The notes: generated by a model from the letters alone, not told the origin. Shown: positions 25,472 through 33,840, counted from the first letter of the stretch. The stretch is 47,108 nt of DNA from DATFLL01 sp035267785 (GCA_035267785.1 DATFLL010000124.1:1-47108); one strand, 5' to 3'. Numbers and translations are program-made.

Positions 25472-26410
25472 ATGAGCGACGACAATACGATATTGCCCCA
25501 CGGCACGGTGGTCGACGACTATGTCGTCGAACGCCCGTTGGGCGGAGGCGGATTCAGTATCGTGTATCTGGCCCGCGAGCGCAGCACCAACCAACAGGTC
25601 GTCATCAAGGAATACATGCCCCGCCAGATCGCGCTGCGCATCGACGGCGCCAACGTCATCGCCTCCGACGACCGGCATATCGAACGCTTCGCCCACGGGC
25701 GGCGCCTGTTCTTCCAGGAGGCGAGCACCCTCGCTACCCTCAAGCACCCGAACATCGTCAACGTCATCAATTTCTTCCGTGCCAACGGCACGGTCTATAT
25801 GGTCATGGAATTCCAGGAGGGCGTGAACCTGCTGGGATACATCAAACGCCATCGGGGCAATCTCAGCGAGACCTTCCTGCGTACCGTGTTCCTGCCGCTG
25901 CTCGACGGCCTGAACCTCATCCACTCGCGCGGCCTGCTGCATCTGGACATCAAGCCGAGCAATATCCATCTGCGTCGCGGCGCCAATCCGCTGCTGCTGG
26001 ACTTCGGCGCGGTCCACGAGATGATGCATTCGCGCCAGTTCCAACCCACGCAGGTGATCACACCGGGTTTCTCACCCATCGAGCAGCTCGATCCCGGCGG
26101 CTACGTGGGCCCGTGGACCGACATCTACGCCATGGGCGCGACCATGCGCGCCTGCATCGAGGGCAAATCGCCGCCGCCGTCCGTGGAGCGGCGCGAACAG
26201 GACAACATGCGCCCGGCGGCCAATGCGTTTCGCCGACGCTATTCGGCCGCGCTGCTCGAGGCGATCGACTGGGCCATGGAGGTCGACCCCCTGCACCGGC
26301 CGCAGAATGTCGAACAGCTGGTTGCCGCCATCAACCGGGAGCCCGGCACGCCGGCGCCGAACGACAGCGGCAATAACCTGAACATACCGCTGCCCTGGTC
26401 GCGGGAGTGA
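25472..26410 (+). CDS. Hanks-type serine/threonine protein kinase, HLD variant
   Basis: A 312-aa kinase consisting of almost only the catalytic domain, with no membrane segment, hence cytoplasmic. The glycine loop LGGGGFSIVY is at 23-32, the ATP Lys46 in VVIKEY and a likely Glu83. The catalytic loop reads HLDIKPSN (Asp159, Asn164), so the usual Arg of HRD is Leu, and the DFG motif is intact (Asp177). The activation segment ends GFSPIEQ. Non-RD kinases are often not switched on by activation-loop phosphorylation; that is inference here. ATG 25472 lacks a clear ribosome site. It is 9 nt from the phosphatase gene, so the two form a writer-eraser pair. The substrate is unknown. Confidence 0.88.
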   Translation: MSDDNTILPHGTVVDDYVVERPLGGGGFSIVYLARERSTNQQVVIKEYMPRQIALRIDGANVIASDDRHIERFAHGRRLFFQEASTLATLKHPNIVNVINFFRANGTVYMVMEFQEGVNLLGYIKRHRGNLSETFLRTVFLPLLDGLNLIHSRGLLHLDIKPSNIHLRRGANPLLLDFGAVHEMMHSRQFQPTQVITPGFSPIEQLDPGGYVGPWTDIYAMGATMRACIEGKSPPPSVERREQDNMRPAANAFRRRYSAALLEAIDWAMEVDPLHRPQNVEQLVAAINREPGTPAPNDSGNNLNIPLPWSRE

Positions 26411-26419
26411 GTCGGGGAA

Positions 26420-27280
26420 ATGCAGTACGAAATCGGCCGCGCGAGCCGTATCGGCAACCGCGAAAACAATCAGGACCGCTTTGCCGCCTTTGAGGCCGAA
26501 GGCGGTGTGCTGCTCGCGCTCGCCGACGGCATGGGCGGCAAGCTTGGCGGCGAGCTCGCCGCACAGACCCTGATCGACGTGGCCGCCGCGGCGGTGGCAC
26601 AACAAAGCTTCCCCATCGCCTATCCGCAGAACTTCCTTTCCAAGATCGTCGACGAGGCGCATGCGGCGGTATTGAGCGCCGGCCAACGCCACGTCCCGCC
26701 CATCGAGCCCGGCACAACGGCAGTGCTGTGTCTGGTCCAGCAGCGCAGCGTATGGTGGGCGCATGTCGGCGACAGCCGTCTGTATCTGTTCCGAAACGGC
26801 GTACCGCTGTATCGCACGCGCGACCACTCCTATGTCGAGCACCTGTATCAGGAGGGCCAGATCAGCCTGGACAAGCGCCAGGGCCATCCGATGCGAAACT
26901 ACGTCACGCAGTGCCTCGGTCTGCGCCCCGAGCCCCCCGAGGTGACCCTCAGCAATCAGACGCCGCTGCAGGTCGGCGACGTGCTGCTGTTGTGCTCGGA
27001 CGGTTTGTGGGAGCCGCTGGGCGATGCGCAGATGGGTGCGGTTCTCATGGAAGAGGCTCTCGACGAGGCGCTCAACAACATGGCCCAGCAGGCCGAGGAG
27101 CTCGCCTATCCCAACAGCGACAATATCAGCGCCCTGGCGCTGCGGGTGGTCTCGCTGGAGGCCAAACGAGCGGCGCCGCCGGCGGCCAAATCGACCGATG
27201 ACGAAGACGATCGGCTGAGTGCCGCGATCGAAGAGATCGAGCGGGCGCTGAGCAAATACCGCGACGAGATGAACGACTGA
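26420..27280 (+). CDS. PP2C-family serine/threonine phosphatase
   Basis: A 286-aa metal-dependent phosphatase, probably reversing the action of the kinase next door. Motifs in order are ENNQDRF (Asp19), LADGMGGKLGGE (36-45), PGTTAV, AHVGDSRLYLF (about 115-124), LCSDGLWE (191-198) and SDNISAL near residue 240, so all metal ligands are present. A charged C-terminal tail with a coiled-coil look (about 255-286) is beyond the usual core. A second in-frame ATG exists but the first fits the family start. The physiological substrate is unknown. Confidence 0.92.
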   Translation: MQYEIGRASRIGNRENNQDRFAAFEAEGGVLLALADGMGGKLGGELAAQTLIDVAAAAVAQQSFPIAYPQNFLSKIVDEAHAAVLSAGQRHVPPIEPGTTAVLCLVQQRSVWWAHVGDSRLYLFRNGVPLYRTRDHSYVEHLYQEGQISLDKRQGHPMRNYVTQCLGLRPEPPEVTLSNQTPLQVGDVLLLCSDGLWEPLGDAQMGAVLMEEALDEALNNMAQQAEELAYPNSDNISALALRVVSLEAKRAAPPAAKSTDDEDDRLSAAIEEIERALSKYRDEMND

Positions 27281-27405
27281 CGCCCGCGCCGCCAGGCCTA
27301 TCGTCGCCCATATCGCCGTGGGCACCTCGCGACACCTCCCCGGCCGCGTTATAATCGCGCCACGCTTCTTCTCCCATCATTGTGTTGCCGACGAAAGGAC
27401 CCCCG

Positions 27406-28125
27406 ATGCGCCCCAGCGGCCGAGCCCCCGATCAGATGCGCGAAGTGAAATTGACGCGCGGATACACCAAGCACGCCGAAGGTTCCGTACTCGTCGAATT
27501 CGGCGACACCAAGGTCATCTGCACGGCAAGCGTCGACGAGCGCGCGCCCGGCTGGATGCGCGGCTCGGGCAACGGCTGGGTCACCGCCGAGTACGGCATG
27601 CTGCCGCGCTCGACCGGCTCGCGTATGGGCCGCGAGGCCGCGCGCGGCCGCCAGGGCGGGCGCACGATGGAGATCCAGCGCCTCATCGGGCGTTCGCTGC
27701 GGGCGGCGGTCAACATGGAGGCCCTGGGTGAACGCACGATCACCATCGACTGCGACGTCATCCAGGCCGACGGCGGCACGCGCACCGCGTCCATCACGGG
27801 CGGCTACGTTGCCCTGGTCGATGCCGTGAACCACCTGCTCGACAAGAAGATAATCAAAAAGAATCCCATCCACGGCCAGGTCGCCTCCGTGTCTGTCGGC
27901 ATCTACGACGGCACGCCGGTGCTCGACCTCGACTACGCCGAGGACTGCAACGCCGAGACCGACATGAACGTGGTCATGAACGATGCCGGCGCCTTCATCG
28001 AGGTCCAGGGCACGGCCGAGGGGCACGCCTTCCGGCGAGACGAGCTCGACGCCATGCTGGCCCTGGCCGAGAGCGGCATTGCCCGGCTGGTCCGCGCCCA
28101 ACACGAGGCGCTCGAGGCGGGCTGA
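27406..28125 (+). CDS. rph: Ribonuclease PH
   Basis: Phosphorolytic 3'-to-5' exoribonuclease that trims tRNA 3' ends. 239 aa from ATG 27406 (GAAAGGA upstream), MRPSGRAPDQMREVKLTRG. Typical segments are GWVTAEYGMLPRST, GRQGGRTMEIQRLIGRSLRA, IDCDVIQADGGTRTASITG and DLDYAEDCNAETDMNVVM. The protein is full-length, unlike the truncated version of E. coli K-12. A TATAAT hexamer at 27350-27355 may belong to its promoter. rdgB follows, a common pair. Confidence 0.95.
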   Translation: MRPSGRAPDQMREVKLTRGYTKHAEGSVLVEFGDTKVICTASVDERAPGWMRGSGNGWVTAEYGMLPRSTGSRMGREAARGRQGGRTMEIQRLIGRSLRAAVNMEALGERTITIDCDVIQADGGTRTASITGGYVALVDAVNHLLDKKIIKKNPIHGQVASVSVGIYDGTPVLDLDYAEDCNAETDMNVVMNDAGAFIEVQGTAEGHAFRRDELDAMLALAESGIARLVRAQHEALEAG

Positions 28126-28164
28126 GCCGCCGCGCGTCGACATGACGGCAGGGATACCGAGACC

Positions 28165-28764
28165 ATGAGCGACAAGCACCGCGTCGTGCTCGCCAGCGGC
28201 AATTTGGGCAAGGTGCGCGAGATCAATCAGCTCCTGACCGAGCTGGCCATCGAGGTGCTCCCCCAGTCCGAGTTCCAGGTGCCCGAGGTCGAGGAGACGG
28301 GGCTGACCTTCGTGGAGAACGCCATCCTCAAGGCGCGCAACGCGGCAGCCCGCACCGGCCTGCCCGCCATCGCCGACGATTCGGGCCTGGAGGTCGACGC
28401 CCTGAACGGCGCGCCCGGGATCTATTCGGCGCGCTATGCCGGCCCCGGCGCCAGCGATACCGACAACCTGCAGCGCCTGCTGGGCGAGCTGGACGGAGTC
28501 GCCGAGGCCGAACGCAGCGCGCGCTTCCAGTGCCTGATGGTGTACATGCGCCACGCCGGCGACCCGACCCCGATCATTTGCCAGGGCACCTGGGAGGGCC
28601 GGATTCTGACTGCCGCGCAGGGCAGCGGCGGTTTCGGCTACGACCCGGTCTTTTTCGTGCCCGACCGGGGCTGCAGCGCCGCCGAGCTCTCCCCCGAGGT
28701 CAAGAACAGCCTGTCACACCGCGGCCAGGCCCTGCGCTGCCTGGTCGCCGCCCTGGGGCACTGA
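28165..28764 (+). CDS. rdgB: XTP/dITP pyrophosphatase (RdgB/HAM1)
   Basis: Cleans the nucleotide pool of XTP and dITP. 199 aa: VVLASGNLGKVREI (nucleotide-binding SGNxGK at 11-16), ETGLTFVENAILKARNAA, IADDSGLEVDALNGAPGIYS and GSGGFGYDPVFFVP are all intact, and the end ELSPEVKNSLSHRGQAL is standard. It follows rph by 39 nt, probably in one transcript. Confidence 0.95.
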   Translation: MSDKHRVVLASGNLGKVREINQLLTELAIEVLPQSEFQVPEVEETGLTFVENAILKARNAAARTGLPAIADDSGLEVDALNGAPGIYSARYAGPGASDTDNLQRLLGELDGVAEAERSARFQCLMVYMRHAGDPTPIICQGTWEGRILTAAQGSGGFGYDPVFFVPDRGCSAAELSPEVKNSLSHRGQALRCLVAALGH

Positions 28765-28894
28765 TCTCCGCATCCCGCAGGTCTCTTGCCGGCGACCCCG
28801 GCCGAGATGCGGGGCGGCCTCCACCTGCCGGATTCATATACCCGGTCAATGCTCGCGTCCGGTACCCCCGCGTTTTCCTCATAATAACCACACA

Positions 28895-28938
28895 TTGATC
28901 CAGGTCATTGTCGACCGCTCCCTGCTCGCAGATATTAG
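28895..28938 (+). promoter_or_regulatory. FNR/Anr-like site with class II promoter spacing before ompW
   Basis: TTGATCCAGGTCAT (28895-28908) matches TTGAT-N4-GTCAA at nine of ten positions. A TATTAG -10-like hexamer lies at 28933-28938, predicting a start near 28945 and placing the site centre at about -43, close to the -41.5 of FNR-activated promoters. OmpW is under oxygen control in enterics, which fits. Confidence 0.5.
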
Positions 28939-29026
28939 TTTTCCGTTAAACCCGTACCTTCTAAATAAGTGACGGTCGGCCGGAAACCCGGCGATACGTC
29001 GCACGCATACGCAGGAGAGAGATGTC

Positions 29027-29704
29027 ATGAGCAAGCGATTCCAGAAGCGACTGATCCCATCGGCGATCGCCGGCGCCCTGGCCGTCGGACTCGGCCTCGC
29101 GGCCACCACGGGCACCGCACAGGCCCTGCAGCAGGGCGACTGGCTGGTGCGCGTCGGCGCCAGCACCGTCGAGCCCAACGAAAGCTCGAGCAACCCAACA
29201 GGCGCGCTGCCCGCCGGGAGCGAGGTCAGCATCAACTCCAACACCCAGCTCTCGTTCACCGTGGCCTACATGTTCACCAACAACATCTCGTTCGAGATAT
29301 TGGGCGCCACGCCGTTTTCGCACGATATCTCGGGCGCCGGGACGCTGGCCGGCGCCGGCAAGATCGCCGAGATCAAGCACCTGCCGCCGACCTTCAGCGT
29401 GAACTGGCACTTCCAGCCGCAGGCCCGGCTTCGCCCCTATGTCGGCGCCGGCATCAACTACACCTATTTTTACGATGAAAAGACCCAGGGCCTCGGTGCC
29501 ACAGACATCAGCCTCGATAGCTCGTGGGGGCCGGCTGTGCAGGCCGGTCTGGACTACGACATCAACAACAAGTGGTTCCTCAACGCCAACGTGCGCTACA
29601 TCAAGATCAGCACAACGGCAAAGTTGACCGGCGCTGTGACTGGTAACCTCGACGTGGACGTCGACCCGATGGTCTACACGCTGGCCGTGGGCACCCACTT
29701 CTAA
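29027..29704 (+). CDS. ompW: OmpW family outer-membrane protein
   Basis: A 225-aa beta-barrel. The signal peptide (residues 1-34, ending in TAQA) starts at ATG 29027 preceded by GCAGGAGAG. GDWLVRVGASTVEPNESS, FEILGATPFSHDI, LPPTFSVNWHF, RPYVGAGINYTYFYDE and KWFLNANVRYIKI are the recurring strands of OmpW, and the protein ends in Phe (AVGTHF) as BamA clients do. OmpW forms a narrow hydrophobic channel; the ligand here is unknown. The gene stands alone between rdgB and a strong terminator hairpin. Confidence 0.93.
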   Translation: MSKRFQKRLIPSAIAGALAVGLGLAATTGTAQALQQGDWLVRVGASTVEPNESSSNPTGALPAGSEVSINSNTQLSFTVAYMFTNNISFEILGATPFSHDISGAGTLAGAGKIAEIKHLPPTFSVNWHFQPQARLRPYVGAGINYTYFYDEKTQGLGATDISLDSSWGPAVQAGLDYDINNKWFLNANVRYIKISTTAKLTGAVTGNLDVDVDPMVYTLAVGTHF

Positions 29705-29725
29705 TAGACCGTCTACAACGACACC

Positions 29726-29755
29726 GCGCCGTGCAGGGGCAACCCTGCACGGCGC
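29726..29755 (+). terminator. Hairpin terminator after ompW
   Basis: A perfect 13-bp stem, GCGCCGTGCAGGG (29726-29738) with its complement at 29743-29755, closes on the GNRA tetraloop GCAA. It lies 22 nt after the ompW stop. The following sequence has only a short T run, so termination may be leaky or the hairpin may serve mRNA stability. Confidence 0.7.
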
Positions 29756-29777
29756 CGCCGTTTCACCCTGTCTCCTT

Positions 29778-29786
29778 TGCTACAAT
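29778..29786 (+). promoter_or_regulatory. Extended -10 element upstream of hemW
   Basis: TGCTACAAT matches the TGnTATAAT extended -10 with one change and lies about 48 nt before the hemW ATG, downstream of the ompW terminator. No good -35 hexamer was seen, as is usual for extended -10 promoters. Confidence 0.45.
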
Positions 29787-29833
29787 AGCCCCGGTCACGC
29801 GCCGCCCGGCGCGTCCGTCCCCGACCGAGGCCC

Positions 29834-31003
29834 ATGTTCCAGTTCACCGCGCTGCCGCCCTTGTCGCTCTACGTGCATGTTCCCTGGTGCGTGCGCAAGT
29901 GTCCCTACTGCGACTTCAACTCGCACGAGATGCGGGAGGAGTTACCCGAAGCCGATTACATCGATGCGCTGCTGGCCGATCTCGAGCAGGACCTGCCAAG
30001 CGTATGGGGCCGGCCCGTGGTCAGCGTCTTCATCGGCGGAGGCACGCCGAGCCTGTTGTCGGCCGAGGCGCTCGATCGACTGCTCTCCGGTCTGCGGGCA
30101 CGGCTCATGCTCCCGCCCGATGCTGAGGTCACGCTGGAGGCCAATCCGGGCACGGTCGAACAGGCACGCTTTACCGAGTATCGGGCGGCCGGCGTCAATC
30201 GCCTGTCCATCGGCGTGCAGAGCTTTTCCGACGAGTCGCTCGAGCGCATCGGGCGCATCCACGGCCGGCGCGAAGCGATACGCGCGGCCGAGTCGGCGCA
30301 CGCGGCCGGCTTCGACAACTTCAATCTCGATCTCATGTTCGCACTGCCTGGACAGTCTCTGGCGCAGTCCGAGCAGAACGTGCGCACGGCCATCGACCTG
30401 GAGCCGACGCATATCTCGCATTACCAGCTCACGCTGGAACCCAACACCCTGTTCGCGCATCGGCCGCCTTCGCTGCCCGACGAAGACACGGCCTGGGAGA
30501 TGCAAACGGCCTGCCAGGACATACTCGCGGCCCACGGCTATACTCAATACGAAGTCTCCGCCTACGCGCGTGCCGGCCGGCGCTGCCGGCACAACCTGAA
30601 CTACTGGCGCTTCGGGGACTACCTGGGAATCGGTGCCGGTGCGCACGCCAAGATCAGCGACGCCCAGCACCAGACCATCACGCGCACCAGCAAGGTCCGA
30701 CACCCGCGCGACTATCTGCAGCGCGCCTCGGGCAGCGAACGCGTCGATACCGAACGCCGGCTCGGCCGCGGCGATGCCGCATTCGAGTTCATGCTCAACG
30801 CGCTGCGCCTGCGCGAGGGCTTCGAGAGTGAATTGTTCGCGGCGCACACCGGCCTGCCCATCCGCACCGTCGAGACGCCGCTGCAGGAAGCCGAACGGCG
30901 CGGCTGGATCGAGTGGAACCTGACGCACATCCGCCCCACGGACGAGGGGCAGCGCCTGCTCAACGACCTGCTGGGACTGTTCCTGCCGGAGGGGGAACGA
31001 TGA
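29834..31003 (+). CDS. hemW: Radical SAM heme chaperone HemW
   Basis: Heme-binding radical SAM protein related to HemN, thought to deliver heme to respiratory enzymes and not itself a coproporphyrinogen oxidase. 389 aa. The cluster motif CVRKCPYC is Cys19, Cys23, Cys26. VFIGGGTPSLL, VTLEANPGTVE, RLSIGVQSFSD and CRHNLNYWRFGDYLGIGAGAH are typical of HemW. The C-terminal HemN-like domain is present. The stop overlaps the next gene as ATGA. Confidence 0.93.
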   Translation: MFQFTALPPLSLYVHVPWCVRKCPYCDFNSHEMREELPEADYIDALLADLEQDLPSVWGRPVVSVFIGGGTPSLLSAEALDRLLSGLRARLMLPPDAEVTLEANPGTVEQARFTEYRAAGVNRLSIGVQSFSDESLERIGRIHGRREAIRAAESAHAAGFDNFNLDLMFALPGQSLAQSEQNVRTAIDLEPTHISHYQLTLEPNTLFAHRPPSLPDEDTAWEMQTACQDILAAHGYTQYEVSAYARAGRRCRHNLNYWRFGDYLGIGAGAHAKISDAQHQTITRTSKVRHPRDYLQRASGSERVDTERRLGRGDAAFEFMLNALRLREGFESELFAAHTGLPIRTVETPLQEAERRGWIEWNLTHIRPTDEGQRLLNDLLGLFLPEGER

Positions 31004-31188
31004 TGCACGAAACAGAGGTCATCTGCCCGTATTGCGGCGAAGAATTCACCGCGGTCGTCGACTGCTCGGCGGGCAACCAGCAATATATCGAGGACTGCGA
31101 GGTGTGCTGCAGCCCGATCGTTTTCTCGCTGACCACGGACGCGGCGGGCAACCTGCTCGGCCTGGAGACGCGCCAGGACAACGAATAA
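31000..31188 (+). CDS. CPXCG-motif cysteine-rich protein
   Basis: A 62-aa protein starting at 31000 within the hemW stop (ATGATG; a start at 31003 is equally possible). CPYCGEEF at the N-terminus and DCEVCCSPIVF in the middle make a four-Cys zinc-ribbon-like pair. It matches the family annotated as CPXCG motif-containing cysteine-rich proteins, of unknown function. Overlap with hemW shows one transcript. Confidence 0.85.
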   Translation: MMHETEVICPYCGEEFTAVVDCSAGNQQYIEDCEVCCSPIVFSLTTDAAGNLLGLETRQDNE

Positions 31189-31204
31189 GGGGCGCGCTCG
31201 CCCC
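31189..31204 (+). repeat. Small hairpin between the CPXCG gene and rof
   Basis: GGGGCG-CGCT-CGCCCC forms a 6-bp GC stem with a 4-nt loop just after the stop at 31188 and 26 nt before the Rof start. No T-run follows, so it is not a classical terminator; it might modulate expression of the next gene. Confidence 0.3.
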
Positions 31205-31229
31205 GAGACTGCGACGAGGGGCGGGAATC

Positions 31230-31478
31230 ATGAACGACCGAGGCGACTACATCCCGATCAGTTGTGCCAGCTACAGCGACTACGAAGTCGCCATCCTGCA
31301 CCGCCAGACGCTGCGCGTGCGCTGGCGCGGCCCCGACGGTGGCGAACATATTGCGCGCCTGCGCCCGATGGACCTGCAGACCAAAAGCGGAGAGGAGTTT
31401 CTGATCGCCGAAGATGCGCACGGCGAGTCCCTGCGGCTCAGACTGGACTGGATTCAAAGCGCCGAGGCGATAACATAG
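31230..31478 (+). CDS. rof: Rho-binding antiterminator (Rof/YaeO-like)
   Basis: An 82-aa protein resembling Rof, which binds the transcription terminator Rho and blocks its RNA-binding site. DYIPISCASYSDYEVAILHR matches the Y.PI.C..YD..E.A......L opening, and RLRLDWIQSAE matches the end of the family; the middle is an Sm-like fold pattern. The ATG at 31230 follows GGGCGGGAA. Similarity is moderate because the family is short, but pattern and length agree. Confidence 0.75.
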   Translation: MNDRGDYIPISCASYSDYEVAILHRQTLRVRWRGPDGGEHIARLRPMDLQTKSGEEFLIAEDAHGESLRLRLDWIQSAEAIT

Positions 31479-31510
31479 GGGCAGTGCCACCAACGGGCCC
31501 CGACAGCAGA

Positions 31511-31882
31511 ATGACTTCACTGACCCACTACCGCGATATACCCGCCTACATCACCAAGGACGGCTCCGAGATCCGCGAGCTCATGCACCCCGACGTGCAG
31601 GGCAACCAGGCCCAGAGCCTGGCCGAGGCGACCGTGCCGCCCGCCACGCGCACCGTGCTGCATCGCCATGCGCGCACCGAGGAGCTCTACCACATCACCG
31701 CCGGCACCGGCCTGATGACCCTGGGTGAGCGCCGCTTCGACGTGGGCCCCGGCGACACGGTGTGCATCGCACCCGGCACGCCGCACTGCATCGAGAACAC
31801 GGGCGACGAGCCGCTGCGCATCCTGTGCGCCTGTTCGCCGGCCTACTCGCACGGCGACACCGAGCTGCTGGAAGCCGAGTGA
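31511..31882 (+). CDS. Cupin-domain protein
   Basis: A 123-aa single-domain cupin. The metal motif is RTVLHRHARTEELYHITAGTG with two His and a Glu, followed by the second box PGDTVCIAPGTPHCIEN with the third His. It likely binds one metal ion. The C-terminus is Cys-containing (ILCACSPAYSHGDTELLE). The substrate is not predictable. It lies in a plus-strand run with rof and the ROK kinase, overlapping the latter if the kinase uses its upstream GTG. Confidence 0.85.
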   Translation: MTSLTHYRDIPAYITKDGSEIRELMHPDVQGNQAQSLAEATVPPATRTVLHRHARTEELYHITAGTGLMTLGERRFDVGPGDTVCIAPGTPHCIENTGDEPLRILCACSPAYSHGDTELLEAE

Positions 31883-31899
31883 GGCAAAGCGGCGCGGCG

Positions 31900-32793
31900 A
31901 TGCGCATCGGGGTGGACCTCGGTGGGACCAAGATCGAGGCACTCGCGCTCGACCGGGAGGGCATTGAGCTGTATCGGCGCCGTATCGACTCGCCGCGTGA
32001 CGATTACGATGCGACGCTGAGCGCGATCACCGCCCTCGTCGATGAGGTGGAGACCGAGACCGGAGGCCGCGGCAGTGTCGGCATCGCTATTCCCGGTGCC
32101 GTCTCGCCCGCCACCGGCCGAATTAAAAATGCCAACTCCACTTGGCTGAACGGGCAGCCGCTGCGCGAAGATCTCGAACGCGCGCTCGAGCGGGAGGTCC
32201 GGCTGGCCAACGACGCCAACTGCTTCGCGATCTCTGAGGCGACGGACGGCGCCGCGCGCGCCGCCGCGCTCGTCTTTGGGGTGATCCTCGGTACCGGCAC
32301 GGGCGGTGCGATTGTACACAAGGGCCGAGCGCTCACCGGAGCCAACGCCATCGCCGGCGAATGGGGCCACAATCCCCTGCCCTGGCCCGATGCCGACGAA
32401 TATCCGGGGCCCGCCTGCTGGTGCGGCCGCGCCGGCTGCCTGGAGACCTGGCTGTCCGGCCCGGGCATGGCCGCCGATCACCAGCGCCGCACGGGCGAGG
32501 GCCTCACCGCCGAGGTGATCGCCGCGCGCGCCGCCGCCGGCGACAGCAATGCCGAGGCGACGCTGCAGCGCTATGAACGGCGGCTGGCTCGAGGCCTGGC
32601 CTCGGTCATCAACCTGTTGGACCCCGAGGTGATCGTGCTCGGCGGCGGCCTTTCCAAGCTCGAAAGGCTTTATGAACGCGTACCCGCGCTCTGGGAGGCG
32701 TATGTATTCTCGGACACGGTCACGACGCGCCTGCTGGCCCCCGTGCACGGCGATGCCAGCGGGGTCAGGGGTGCGGCGTGGCTGTGGGAATGA
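31900..32793 (+). CDS. ROK family sugar kinase (fructokinase/glucokinase-like)
   Basis: A 297-aa kinase. The phosphate loop GVDLGGTKIEALALD is at residues 4-18, VGIAIPGAVSP and NDANCFAISEA surround the catalytic region, and ILGTGTGGAIV is the ATP segment. The ROK zinc site is GEWGHNPLPW plus CWCGRAGCLETWLSG. The pattern resembles Mak-type fructokinases, but the sugar cannot be assigned from sequence alone. The ATG at 31900 is preferred; a GTG 21 nt upstream overlaps the cupin stop. Confidence 0.9.
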   Translation: MRIGVDLGGTKIEALALDREGIELYRRRIDSPRDDYDATLSAITALVDEVETETGGRGSVGIAIPGAVSPATGRIKNANSTWLNGQPLREDLERALEREVRLANDANCFAISEATDGAARAAALVFGVILGTGTGGAIVHKGRALTGANAIAGEWGHNPLPWPDADEYPGPACWCGRAGCLETWLSGPGMAADHQRRTGEGLTAEVIAARAAAGDSNAEATLQRYERRLARGLASVINLLDPEVIVLGGGLSKLERLYERVPALWEAYVFSDTVTTRLLAPVHGDASGVRGAAWLWE

Positions 32794-32840
32794 GCGGGGT
32801 CCCGGCCGGGGCGCTGCCCCGGCCACCGCGCCATCGGGTG

Positions 32841-33155
32841 TTAACGCCGCCCGCGCGCGGCGCCTGATACGCCGCCGCCACCCTGGCGCGACCAGCCCGA
32901 GCTGCCGGTACTCCGGTTCGTCGAGCCTCCCGACCACTGCGAACGCTCGCGATGGCGATACCGATAGGTGTTCCCTGTCTGGTTGCCGTTGCCCGCGCCG
33001 ATGGCCCGGCCGTAACGGTACTCGTGTTGCAACTGCGACTGCGCGGCGACATCGCCCGACATGGACCGAGGCTCCGCGTTGAGCGTTCCGACCGCCGTCA
33101 GGGCGAGAAGACCCGTAAACAGCGCACGCCTCAGGTAGCTGACTGATTGCTTCAT
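32841..33155 (-). CDS. Small secreted Gly/Ser/Arg-rich protein of unknown function
   Basis: A 104-aa protein from ATG 33155 with CGGAGA 7 nt upstream. The first 27 residues are a signal peptide (LRRALFTGLLALTAVGTLNA). The mature part is low-complexity and basic: QLQHEYRYGRAIGAGNGNQT, then HRERSQWSGGSTNRSTGSSG and a Gly/Arg tail. It is convergent with the ROK kinase and stands alone. I recognise no family; a periplasmic or surface role is inferred from the signal peptide only. Confidence 0.65.
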   Translation of the reverse strand: MKQSVSYLRRALFTGLLALTAVGTLNAEPRSMSGDVAAQSQLQHEYRYGRAIGAGNGNQTGNTYRYRHRERSQWSGGSTNRSTGSSGWSRQGGGGVSGAARGRR

Positions 33156-33240
33156 CGATCGTCTCCGAATGGTTGCATCAAGGGATACAACGTATCGGAG
33201 CCGATTGCGTTGACACGGCGTCGGGCCGGGCCGGGTTATT

Positions 33241-33267
33241 CGGCGCGCTTTTCGGCGCGGCGCGCCG
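33241..33267 (-). terminator. GC-rich inverted repeat after the WbuC-like gene
   Basis: CGGCGCGC (33241-33248) and GCGCGCCG (33260-33267) form a stem just beyond the stop of the minus-strand cupin gene, followed in transcript sense by AATAA and not by a U-run. A weak terminator is possible. Confidence 0.35.
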
Positions 33268-33274
33268 ACGGCGC

Positions 33275-33751
33275 TCAGACCAGCATGGATCCGACTGAGG
33301 CGGTGCGCAGGCGTTGGACGAAGTCGGCGACCTCCGCCGCGCCTTCCTCCGGCGCCCAGGCGGCGAACTCCGCGGCACTCGCCGGGTCGTATGGACCTTC
33401 CTTGATCTCCACGAATGCCGAATCCTCGGCCGTCGGCAGCCAGGTATGCCAGGTGTTGGCCGGTATCTCGAAGGCGACCACGCCCGCCTGCGGTCCGACC
33501 GCCTGGCGCTCGGTCACTCGACCCTCGTCGTCGAATACCAGCACGTCGAAACCGCCGCGAATGACCAGCGCAAACTCCCACTTGGTCGGATGGCGGTGCG
33601 GGCGGAAGTAGGAGTCCTGCTTGGCGGCGATGAAGTAGCGCTGCACCGGCGCATCGCCTGAGGTGTGCACGTTGTAATTCGTACGCCGGCGCGGGCTTTG
33701 GCCTGCCTTGGCGACGAGGTCGTCGATCAAGTCCGCAGTGATGAGTTTCAT
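33275..33751 (-). CDS. WbuC-like cupin-fold metalloprotein
   Basis: A 158-aa protein matching the WbuC family: RRRTNYNVHTSGDAPVQRYF, then the metal site SYFRPHRHPTKWEFALVIRG and the later PANTWHTWLP His. WbuC genes are found both in O-antigen clusters and alone; the exact reaction is unknown. Here there are no surface polysaccharide genes nearby. The frame is complete, start ATG 33751. Family recognition is good. Confidence 0.8.
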   Translation of the reverse strand: MKLITADLIDDLVAKAGQSPRRRTNYNVHTSGDAPVQRYFIAAKQDSYFRPHRHPTKWEFALVIRGGFDVLVFDDEGRVTERQAVGPQAGVVAFEIPANTWHTWLPTAEDSAFVEIKEGPYDPASAAEFAAWAPEEGAAEVADFVQRLRTASVGSMLV

Positions 33752-33840
33752 GGGCGTGTTCCCGGCGTCGGCCGCACTGGGCGGCAGTATAAAGGCTCAA
33801 GGATATTTAAAGCGCGGCCCGCGCACCAGCTGCCCCGCCG

